Assembly (NCBI RefSeq): GCF_902729445.1
Contig: NZ_CACVCE010000045.1
Location: forward strand, 124,001-188,000
Reading direction: 5' to 3'
DNA from: Magnetospirillum sp902729445
GTDB lineage: Bacteria > Pseudomonadota > Alphaproteobacteria > Rhodospirillales > Magnetospirillaceae
Length of the DNA: 64,000 nt
A program made the translations under genes and the position numbers. How positions within the stretch are numbered: position 1 is the stretch's first letter; each line of letters opens with the position of its first letter. The notes beneath the pieces are model-generated. The model did not search any database, was not told where the DNA came from, and saw only the letters and a list, made by a program, of their open reading frames with translations. Below are positions 57,696-64,000 of this stretch, piece by piece.

Positions 57696-58361
57696 TCATT
57701 CCAGCGCCTGGCGCAGGGCGGCCGCGGCGGCCCAGGGGGCCAGCGGCAGGGCGGCGGCCAGCAGGCCGGCCAGGATCAACAGATGCGGCTCGGCCGAGCG
57801 GGCCTGGACGGCAGCGTCGATGGCGCCGACCCCGAAGATCAGCACCGGCACGTAAAGCGGCAGGATCAGCAGGGACAGCAGCACGCCGCCGCGCCGGGCG
57901 CCCAGCACCAGGGCGGCGCCGATGGCGCCGACCAGCGACAGGATCGGCGTGCCGATCAGCATGGTCAGCATCAGCACGCCGAAGCCGTCGGCATTCATGT
58001 GCAGCAGCACCGCCAGGATGGGTGCCGCCAGCAGCAACGGCAGGCCGGTGGTCAGCCAGTGGGCCACCACCTTGGCGGCGACGACGATGCCCAGCGACGT
58101 CGGCGTCAGCACCAGCAATTCCAGCGAGCCGTCCTCGTAATCGGCCTGGAACAGGCGATCGAGCGACAGCAGCGAGGCCAGCAGCGCCGTCACCCACAAG
58201 ATGCCGGCCGAGACGCGTTCCAGGATGCCGGATTCCGGGCCGATGCCGAAGGGGAACAGCACCACGGTCAGCACGAAGAAGGTCACCACCATGATGCTGT
58301 CCGAGCCCTGGCGCAGGGCCAGGCGCAGGTCGCGGCGCACCACTTCGAGGAAGCGGATCAT
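57696..58361 (-). CDS. ccmB: haem exporter membrane subunit CcmB
   Basis: Permease part of the CcmABCD complex for cytochrome c maturation. The 221 residues have six predicted membrane helices and the CcmB signature VRRDLRLALRQGSD near the N-terminus, plus ADYEDGSLELLVLTP in the middle. ATG 58361 overlaps the ccmA stop by four bases (ATGA); the longer open frame would lie within ccmA. Other ccm genes are not in the window. Confidence 0.95.
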   Translation of the reverse strand: MIRFLEVVRRDLRLALRQGSDSIMVVTFFVLTVVLFPFGIGPESGILERVSAGILWVTALLASLLSLDRLFQADYEDGSLELLVLTPTSLGIVVAAKVVAHWLTTGLPLLLAAPILAVLLHMNADGFGVLMLTMLIGTPILSLVGAIGAALVLGARRGGVLLSLLILPLYVPVLIFGVGAIDAAVQARSAEPHLLILAGLLAAALPLAPWAAAAALRQALE

Positions 58362-59026
58362 GTCTCGTCTTCCTCTTCGACCGAGAATTCGTCGAGCTGC
58401 AGGGTCTTCGCGCCCGGCAGGGCGACATCCATATGGGTCGACAGCACCACCATGCCGCCTTGGGCGCGATGTTCGGCGAACACCCGTTCCAACTCGGCGA
58501 TCGAGCGCTTGTCCAGCGCGGTGGTCGGCTCGTCCAGCAGCCACAGGGGCGAGGGCGCGGCCAGCAGGCGGGCCAGGTTGGTCCGCCGCTTCTGGCCGGC
58601 CGACAGCATCTTGCCGGGAATGTCCTTCAGATGGGCCAGGCCGAAACGGTCCAAAGCCGTCTCGACGGCGTCGGCGGCGCGGCCGGCATGGGGCTCGTGC
58701 AGGCGGGCCCAGAAGCGCAGATTCTCGGCCACCGACAAAACCGGCTTCACCGCGTCATGGTGGCCGACATAATGGGTGCGGGCGGCATGCAGCTCGGGTT
58801 CGTCGGACATGGCCTGCTCGCCCCAGGCCAGACGGCCCGAAGCCGGCTTCAACAGGCCGGCCATCACCCTGAGCAGGCTGGACTTGCCCGATCCGTTGGG
58901 GCCCAGCAGCACCAGCGCGTCGCCGGGGGCGACCTGGAACGACAGGCCGGCGAACACCACCCGGCCGCCACGGATGCAGCCCAGCTGGGAACCGGAAAAG
59001 GGTGGGGGCGAGGGTGTGAAGCTCAT
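58358..59026 (-). CDS. ccmA: haem exporter ATP-binding protein CcmA
   Basis: ABC ATPase partner of CcmB, needed to release haem from CcmE during c-type cytochrome assembly. The 222 residues show Walker A GPNGSGKSSL, signature LSAGQKRRTNLARLL (a Q follows the usual SGG-like motif), and Walker B LWLLDEPTTALD. ATG 59026 is the first start after a 130-base leader; a longer frame upstream has no ABC sequence. It supplies the haem-binding c-type kinase at 22.6 kb with its cofactor chemistry. Confidence 0.94.
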   Translation of the reverse strand: MSFTPSPPPFSGSQLGCIRGGRVVFAGLSFQVAPGDALVLLGPNGSGKSSLLRVMAGLLKPASGRLAWGEQAMSDEPELHAARTHYVGHHDAVKPVLSVAENLRFWARLHEPHAGRAADAVETALDRFGLAHLKDIPGKMLSAGQKRRTNLARLLAAPSPLWLLDEPTTALDKRSIAELERVFAEHRAQGGMVVLSTHMDVALPGAKTLQLDEFSVEEEDET

Positions 59027-59158
59027 CGCCGCTGTATGGCAGAAAAGCCCGCGCGACGCAAAGAGACAGTGGCGGTGCGGACGAGCGGGCGACAATCGTT
59101 GCGGCGCGGGCGCTTCGCGCTATAATCCGCCGGCTTTTCCGCCCCCCGGGAATCCATC

Positions 59159-59566
59159 ATGCGCCGCCCTGTTGTCGTGCTTTCGTTGGTCCTTCTGCTG
59201 GCCGCCTGCGCCGCCGATCCGCAATCGGGCGCCAGGCCGAACACGGCCGGTGCCGGCATGGACAAGGGCGGCGACCTTCAGGAAGCGTCGTTGCCGCCGC
59301 CCGACGTCACCAATCCGGCCCGCCTGAAGGGCTTGAACGCCCGCCAGGTGACGGCGCTGTTGGGCCGGCCCAGTTTCACCCGCAAGGATGCCCCGGCGGA
59401 AATCTGGCAATACCGCGTCCGCTCCTGCACGCTGGACCTGTTCCTGTACGAGGAAGGCACCACCCACCGGGTCGCCCATTACGCCGTGCGCAGCCCCCAG
59501 GTGATCAGCGACCAGGCCTGCTTCGACGAGGTGCTGGCGACCCTGCGCGGCGTGCCGACCAGCTGA
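59159..59566 (+). CDS. putative lipoprotein, unrecognised
   Basis: 135 residues with a lipoprotein signal ending LLLAAC (C17). The mature part (LKGLNARQVTALLGRPSFTRKDAPAEIWQYRV) resembles BamE/OmlA-like small lipoproteins but the match is weak. The stop and the next start overlap (TGATG), so translation is coupled with the phosphodiesterase. Confidence 0.8.
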   Translation: MRRPVVVLSLVLLLAACAADPQSGARPNTAGAGMDKGGDLQEASLPPPDVTNPARLKGLNARQVTALLGRPSFTRKDAPAEIWQYRVRSCTLDLFLYEEGTTHRVAHYAVRSPQVISDQACFDEVLATLRGVPTS

Positions 59567-60267
59567 TGCTGGAGCTGCCGGTGATCATCGGCCATCGCGG
59601 CGCCGCCGCCTGTGCCCCCGAGAACACCCTTGAAGGCTTCGCCCTGGCCGCCCGGCTGGGCTGCGCCATGGTCGAGTTCGACACCCGCCTGACCGCCGAT
59701 GGCGTCCCCATCGTCTTCCACGACGATCATCTTGACCGCACCACCGCCTTGTCCGGCCCGGTGGCGGCGTGCTCGCTGGCCCAGTTGCGCCGCCATGCCC
59801 CCCAGGTGCCGATTCTGGCCGAGGTGCTGGATCTGTGCCGCTCGCTGGGGCTGGCGGTCAATATCGAGATCAAGCCCGATCGCGGCACCGAGGCCGCCAG
59901 CGCTGGCGCCGCCCTGAGGGTCGCCCGCGACCTGTGGGACCGGCCGGTGCTGGTCTCGAGCTTCGCGCCCCGTGCCCTGGCGGTGGCCGCCGAGCAATGC
60001 CCGTCCTGGCCGCGCGGCCTGTTGGTCGGCCGGGTGACCGCCGGCACCATCGCGCGCGCCCTGACCCTGGGATGCGAGATCGTCGCCGCCGAACAGTCCC
60101 GCCTGACCGCCGAGCGGGTCGCCATCCTTAAAAAGCACGATTTGCGGGTACTGGCCTATACGGTAAACCGCGTTGGGCGTGCCGAGCATTTGCTGCAGCG
60201 CGGTGTATCGGCCCTGTTCAGCGACCGACCCGATCTGTTGGCCGGAAAAAGCGCGGCCATGTCATGA
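59566..60267 (+). CDS. glycerophosphodiester phosphodiesterase
   Basis: Hydrolyses glycerophosphodiesters to glycerol-3-phosphate and an alcohol. The 233 residues have IIGHRGAAACAPENT (catalytic histidine, arginine and glutamate), EFDTRLTADGVPIVFHDDHLDRTT and NIEIKPD, the full UgpQ/GlpQ active site. No signal peptide is seen, so it is cytosolic, UgpQ-like. It is coupled to the lipoprotein gene in front of it. Confidence 0.93.
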   Translation: MLELPVIIGHRGAAACAPENTLEGFALAARLGCAMVEFDTRLTADGVPIVFHDDHLDRTTALSGPVAACSLAQLRRHAPQVPILAEVLDLCRSLGLAVNIEIKPDRGTEAASAGAALRVARDLWDRPVLVSSFAPRALAVAAEQCPSWPRGLLVGRVTAGTIARALTLGCEIVAAEQSRLTAERVAILKKHDLRVLAYTVNRVGRAEHLLQRGVSALFSDRPDLLAGKSAAMS

Positions 60268-60369
60268 ATTTTTCACCACGGCGGTAGCATTGCGCGCGAA
60301 GGCTGGCTAGAAATAGGGTCCGCCGACGGGTTTCAAAGCCGTCCCTTGCCGATACGGAGTTGTTTCGCC

Positions 60370-61770
60370 TTGTTCAAGCTCGATCCCATCGTTATTTCCG
60401 GTCGTGAAGTCCTGCCCCTGGTCGAAGGCGGCAAGGGGATCAACGTCTCCAATGGGGAAAGCTCCGGCGCCTGGGCGGCGGCCGGCGGCGTCGCCACCTT
60501 CTCGGGCGTCAATGCCGACGATTACGACGAGAACGGCCAGATCAAGGAAGCGGTCTATCTCGGCAAGACCCGCACCGAGCGCCATCACGAGTTGATCGAG
60601 ATGGGCATTCGCGGCGCCATTGCCCAGGCCCGCATCGCCCACGACATCTCGGGCGGCCAGGGCCGGCTGCACATGAACGTGCTGTGGGAGATGGGCGGCG
60701 CCGAGGCCATTTTGGAAGGCGCGCTGCAAGGGGCCAAGGGCCTGATCCACGGCGTGACCTGCGGCGCCGGCATGCCGTACCGCGTCGCCGAGATCGTGGC
60801 CCGCTACGGCGTCTATTATTATCCGATCGTGTCGTCGGCGCGGGCCTTCCGCGCCCTGTGGAAGCGCGCCTATCACAAGTATGGCGAGCTGCTGGGCGGC
60901 GTGGTCTATGAAGATCCCTGGCTGGCCGGCGGCCATAACGGCCTGTCCAACTCGGAAGACCCGGAAAAGCCCGAGCCGCCGATGGGCCGCGTGCGCGACC
61001 TGCGCACCACCATGCGCGAGTGCGGCGTGTCCGACGCGGTGCCGATCTTCATGGCCGGCGGCGTGTGGGCGCTGAAGGAATGGTCCGACTGGATCGGCAA
61101 TCCCGAGCTGGGCTCGATCGCCTTCCAGTTCGGCACCCGTCCGCTGCTGACCCAGGAAAGCCCGATCTCCGACGCCTGGAAGAAGCGTCTGCTGGCCCTG
61201 AAGCCGGGCGACGTGCTGTTGCACCGTTTCAGCCCGACCGGCTTCTATTCGTCGGCGGTCAAGAACGGCTTCATCCAGGAGCTGGTCGACCGCTCCCATC
61301 GCCAGATCGCCTATTCCTCGGAAGCCATGGGCGACCATGTCGCCGAACTGCCGATCGGCGCCCGCGGCCGCCTGGTGTGGGTGACCCCGCACGACAAGGA
61401 AGCCGCCCTGGCCTGGATGCAGGCCGGCTTCACCGAGGCCCTGCGCACGCCCGACAATACCCTGGTGTTCGTCGATGCCGAAAAGGCCGAGGAAATCCGC
61501 CGCGATCAGGTCAATTGCATGGGCTGCCTGTCGATGTGCAGCTTCTCGAACTGGGCGCAGAACGAGGCCGGCACCAACGGCAAGAAGGCCGACCCGCGCA
61601 GCTTCTGCATCCAGAAGACCCTGCAGAACATCGGCCATGGCGGCGATGTCGAACATGAACTGATGTTCGCCGGCCACAACGCCTTCCGCTTCGGCGGCGA
61701 TCCGTTCTATGCCAACGGCTTCATCCCCACCGTCCGCCAGCTGGTCGATCGTCTGGCGACGGGTGATTAA
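60370..61770 (+). CDS. NPD/nitronate-monooxygenase-family flavin oxidoreductase with a C-terminal cysteine cluster
   Basis: 466 residues from a TTG at 60370, with GGAG about ten bases upstream. The TIM barrel has the 2-nitropropane-dioxygenase features LIHGVTCGAGMPYRVAEI, VPIFMAGGVWAL and LGSIAFQFGTRPLLTQE. After the barrel comes CMGCLSMCSFSNWAQ, three cysteines that could bind an iron-sulphur cluster or zinc and that plain nitronate monooxygenases lack. The substrate is unknown. It is larger than the usual 320-350 residues. irr follows on the same strand after a 145-base gap. Confidence 0.78.
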   Translation: MFKLDPIVISGREVLPLVEGGKGINVSNGESSGAWAAAGGVATFSGVNADDYDENGQIKEAVYLGKTRTERHHELIEMGIRGAIAQARIAHDISGGQGRLHMNVLWEMGGAEAILEGALQGAKGLIHGVTCGAGMPYRVAEIVARYGVYYYPIVSSARAFRALWKRAYHKYGELLGGVVYEDPWLAGGHNGLSNSEDPEKPEPPMGRVRDLRTTMRECGVSDAVPIFMAGGVWALKEWSDWIGNPELGSIAFQFGTRPLLTQESPISDAWKKRLLALKPGDVLLHRFSPTGFYSSAVKNGFIQELVDRSHRQIAYSSEAMGDHVAELPIGARGRLVWVTPHDKEAALAWMQAGFTEALRTPDNTLVFVDAEKAEEIRRDQVNCMGCLSMCSFSNWAQNEAGTNGKKADPRSFCIQKTLQNIGHGGDVEHELMFAGHNAFRFGGDPFYANGFIPTVRQLVDRLATGD

Positions 61771-61811
61771 GAAGTATTTGCTGCGGCGCAAATTGACCAA
61801 GGTCACAGAAG

Positions 61812-61842
61812 GCCGGTTGAAATCCTTTAAATTTCAACCGGC
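61812..61842. promoter_or_regulatory. perfect inverted repeat upstream of irr
   Basis: GCCGGTTGAAAT (61812-61823) and ATTTCAACCGGC (61831-61842) are exact inverse copies around a 7-base centre. No T-run follows, so an operator or mRNA hairpin is more likely than a simple terminator. A second imperfect one, GTTTGGAGGA with TCTTCCAAAC, follows at about 61852-61876. Confidence 0.6.
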
Positions 61843-61915
61843 TCTGTGCTAGTTTGGAGGAACTCCTCTTCCAAACCGAGGAGAGCGACGTCGCCGCAGA
61901 CAGGGATGGCTCGTC

Positions 61916-62335
61916 ATGACCATGGTTACCGTTCGTCCTTACAGCCATGCTCTCGACCGCTTGCGCGGCGCCGGGCTGCGTCCGACCCGCCAGCGCCTGG
62001 CCTTGGCCCGGCTGCTGTTCGACGGCTGCGACCGTCATATTTCGGCGGAACAGCTGCATTCGGAAGCCTTGACCAACAACATCCGGGTGTCGCTGGCCAC
62101 GGTTTACAACACGCTGCACCAGTTCACCGATGTCGGTCTGCTGCGTGAGATCGTGGTCGATGCCGGGCGGTCCTATTTCGACACCAACACCAGCGACCAC
62201 CATCATTTCTTCTTCGAGAAAAGCGGCAAGCTTGCCGACATCCCGGCCGAAATGGTTGGTCTGACCAAGATTCCCGATGCCCCCGAGGGCTTCAACATCA
62301 GCCGGGTCGAAGTGATCGTCCGCGTCGCCGGCTGA
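61916..62335 (+). CDS. irr: iron response regulator Irr (Fur family)
   Basis: 139 residues. The winged helix (LRPTRQRLALARLLF, then SLATVYNTLHQFTDVGLLREIVV) is of the Fur superfamily, and TSDHHHFFFE is the histidine-rich haem-binding motif typical of Irr rather than Fur. The N-terminal haem-regulatory cysteine of Bradyrhizobium Irr is absent. Irr represses haem synthesis and other iron genes when iron is low, so it may act on the hem operon of this window. Duplicated hairpins follow. Confidence 0.92.
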   Translation: MTMVTVRPYSHALDRLRGAGLRPTRQRLALARLLFDGCDRHISAEQLHSEALTNNIRVSLATVYNTLHQFTDVGLLREIVVDAGRSYFDTNTSDHHHFFFEKSGKLADIPAEMVGLTKIPDAPEGFNISRVEVIVRVAG

Positions 62336-62366
62336 CCTCTCTACCCTGTGAACGAACCGGCCCGGC

Positions 62367-62426
62367 GCCCCTTTTGGGGCGCCTTGTCGTTTCAAGGTTT
62401 TGCCCCTTTTGGGGCGCCTTGTCGTT
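62367..62426. terminator. duplicated terminator-like hairpin between irr and the kinase gene
   Basis: A 25-base segment starting GCCCCTTTTGGGGCGC and ending CTTGTCGTT occurs at 62367-62391 and again at 62402-62426, 35 bases apart and identical. Each copy has a GCGCCCC / GGGGCGC stem with a TTTT loop. The second copy overlaps the stop codon (62425-62427) of the convergent kinase gene, so the duplication moved a terminator into a coding end. Confidence 0.75.
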
Positions 62427-64000
62427 ATGGCGCCGCCCCGGTCGGCAGGCGCACGGTGACGATGGTGCCCTGGCCCTCGGCCGAGGCCAGGGCGACGCGG
62501 CCGCCATGCAGATCGACGAAGCGATGGACCAGGGTCAGCCCCAAGCCGGCGCCGTCGGCGGCGGTGCGGGTGAAACTGTCGAACACCCGGCCCTGGTCGG
62601 TGGCCGAGATGCCGGGGCCGGTATCGGCGACGGTCAGCACCAGCTCGGCGCCGTCGCGCAGGGCCGACACCGTGATCGACCCGCCGGATGGGGTGAATTT
62701 GACGGCGTTGCCGATCAGATTGAACATCACCTGGCGCAGCCGCCGCTGGTCGGCGATGATCCAGCCGATGTCCAGCGGGCAGTCGAAGTCCAGCACCAGC
62801 TTCTTTTCGCGCACCCGTTCCTTGACCAGCCCCAGCACCGAGGCCAGCATCGGGTGGATGTCGACGACGTCCAGCTCCAGGGTCATCTGGCCGGCCTCGA
62901 TGGCGGCCAGGTCCAAGATGTCGGCCACCAGCCCCTTCAGGGTCTGTCCGGCCTCCAGCACGCCCTTGATGTAATCGGACTGGCGCTTGTTGAGCTTGCC
63001 GAAATATTCGGCGGCCAGCATTTCCGAGAAGCCGATCACCGTGGTCAGCGGCTTGGCCACCTCGGCCGAGACGTTGGCGATGAACTCGCTTTTCAAGGTG
63101 TCGGCGGCGGCCAGCGCCTCGTTTCGTTCGATCAGCGCCTGCTCGACGCGGGCGGAATCGCTGACGTCCAGGAAGGTCAGCAGGCAGGCGCCGTCCGGCA
63201 GCGGCACCGCGCCGCAGGCCAGGATGGTGCCGTCTTGCCGCTCCAGCCGGGTGGTGCCGGCGCGCTGGTTGACCAGGGACATCAGCCGTTCGCGGGCCAG
63301 AAGCCAGGTCGAGGCGCGGTCGGGGCGGCCATCGAAGAACGACTTCAAGCGCTCGACGATCTCGTTGATGTGGGGCGCCGCCTGCAGCGTCTCGGGCTCG
63401 AGGCCCCACAGGGCGGCGAAGACCGGGTTGGACAGCTTCATCCTGCCGTCGCCGCCGAACACCGCGATGCCTTCGTGCAGGTGGTCCAGGGTCTCGCGCT
63501 GGACGGCCATGGCGGTGTTGAAGGAACGCTCGAGCGCCAGGCTGTCGGTGACGTCCTCGAAGGTGAAGATCAACCCGCCATGGGGATGGGCCGACACCAC
63601 CCGGCGCAGCGTGCGGCCGTCGGGCAGGTGCATCAGCGTCTCGATGGGCTCGATCAGCGAGATGAAGCGCTTGAGCTCGTCTTCCTTGTGGGCGCGATAA
63701 TCGGCGGTCTCGGGCAACAGCCGGCGCTCGCGCAGGGTGTCGAGCCAGATGCCATAGGTCGGCTGGCCGGCCAGCCAGTCGCGTTCCAGGCGCCACAATT
63801 TGGTGAAGGCGGTGTTGAAGAAGGCCAGGCGGGTATCGGGGGTGAAGATGGCGATGGCGGTGGCCAGACGCTCGAGGACCTCGCCCTGGGTGGCGACGTG
63901 GCGGTCGAGCTGGCTTTGCAGCTCCTCGACCCGGGTTTCATCCTGGATCAGGCCGGCGGTCAGCAAGGTGTCGCCGACCTGGACCGGGATTTCGGCGATC
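62425..64000 (-). CDS. PAS-domain histidine-kinase-like protein, DivL-like, lacking the phospho-acceptor histidine (5' partial)
   Basis: About 525 residues are visible and the frame is open to the window edge. PAS-like segments (IAIFTPDTRLAFFNTAFTKLW; IAVFGGDGRMKLSNPVFAAL) precede a HisKA-type helix in which FIANVSAEVAKPLTTVIGF replaces the normal NVSHELRTPL: the acceptor histidine is alanine (GCC at 63064-63066). The ATPase domain is intact: NLIGNAVKFT, VADTGPGIS, and GAGLGLTLVHRFVDLHGG. DivL of Caulobacter likewise lacks the histidine (tyrosine there) and controls CckA and CtrA. This is probably its homologue, but the replaced residue and the missing N-terminus leave room for another pseudokinase. 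Confidence 0.82.
   Translation of the reverse strand, partial: IAEIPVQVGDTLLTAGLIQDETRVEELQSQLDRHVATQGEVLERLATAIAIFTPDTRLAFFNTAFTKLWRLERDWLAGQPTYGIWLDTLRERRLLPETADYRAHKEDELKRFISLIEPIETLMHLPDGRTLRRVVSAHPHGGLIFTFEDVTDSLALERSFNTAMAVQRETLDHLHEGIAVFGGDGRMKLSNPVFAALWGLEPETLQAAPHINEIVERLKSFFDGRPDRASTWLLARERLMSLVNQRAGTTRLERQDGTILACGAVPLPDGACLLTFLDVSDSARVEQALIERNEALAAADTLKSEFIANVSAEVAKPLTTVIGFSEMLAAEYFGKLNKRQSDYIKGVLEAGQTLKGLVADILDLAAIEAGQMTLELDVVDIHPMLASVLGLVKERVREKKLVLDFDCPLDIGWIIADQRRLRQVMFNLIGNAVKFTPSGGSITVSALRDGAELVLTVADTGPGISATDQGRVFDSFTRTAADGAGLGLTLVHRFVDLHGGRVALASAEGQGTIVTVRLPTGAAP

Overview
The window is high-GC DNA with closely packed genes on both strands. It looks like a chromosomal segment from an alphaproteobacterium of the Rhodospirillales type, close to Magnetospirillum or Phaeospirillum. 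The reasons are the hemE / origin / PEP-synthase-regulator / maf / aroE / coaE / dnaQ / secB order that marks alphaproteobacterial replication origins, an Irr-type Fur protein, an RpoH-like promoter of the CYTATNT class in front of dnaK, the rph / hrcA / grpE cluster, and possible CcrM (GANTC) sites. The genus is inference. I saw no rRNA, tRNA or CRISPR array and no clear insertion-sequence transposase.

Layout. 1-4.3 kb: end of a membrane protein, then rho and a hemE-hemH-hemJ operon on the minus strand. 4.34-4.73 kb: probable oriC with four DnaA-box-like nonamers. 4.7-8.3 kb: a tightly overlapping operon (PPSR, maf, aroE, coaE, dnaQ). 8.3-13 kb: secB, a ubiquinone-type monooxygenase, and glnK and amtB, each behind its own sigma-54-like promoter with a methyltransferase gene between them. 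13-20 kb: aminotransferase, ftsK, lolA, a TPR/glycosyltransferase-like protein, and xthA with a structured leader. 20-31 kb: comM, a c-heme sensor kinase, gshB, and a cell-envelope/housekeeping block (SirB1-like, BON lipoprotein, yraN, rsmI, lpoA, hemW, rdgB, rph). 31.9-39.5 kb: heat-shock genes (hrcA-grpE, dnaK-dnaJ) and dapB, with a ccdAB toxin-antitoxin pair set between dapB and dnaJ. 39.5-46.9 kb: a DUF1848 protein, a four-gene operon of exported hydratase-like protein, substrate-binding protein, sensor kinase and PcaC-like protein, then a SulP-STAS-cNMP transporter. 46.9-55.2 kb: DEAD helicase, acnB, EI24 membrane protein, PfkB kinase, typA. 55.2-57.4 kb: a leucine-rich-repeat protein bracketed by two unrelated palindromic repeat elements. 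57.4-62.4 kb: small protein, ccmB-ccmA, lipoprotein, phosphodiesterase, flavin oxidoreductase, irr. The window ends inside a DivL-like kinase whose phospho-acceptor histidine is replaced by alanine.

How they fit together. Haem and iron recur: hemE, hemH and hemJ make haem, HemW is a haem-chaperone-type protein, CcmAB serves cytochrome c maturation, Irr senses haem/iron, and one sensor kinase carries a CxxCH haem motif. Nitrogen control (glnK/amtB), proteostasis (hrcA, grpE, dnaK, dnaJ) and replication/cell-cycle functions (oriC, ftsK, dnaQ, DivL-like kinase) form the other themes. The least explained parts are the exported-hydratase/sensor operon (40.5-44.6 kb), the LRR island (55.2-57.4 kb), the xthA leader (18.86-19.0 kb) and the histidine-less kinase at the right edge.
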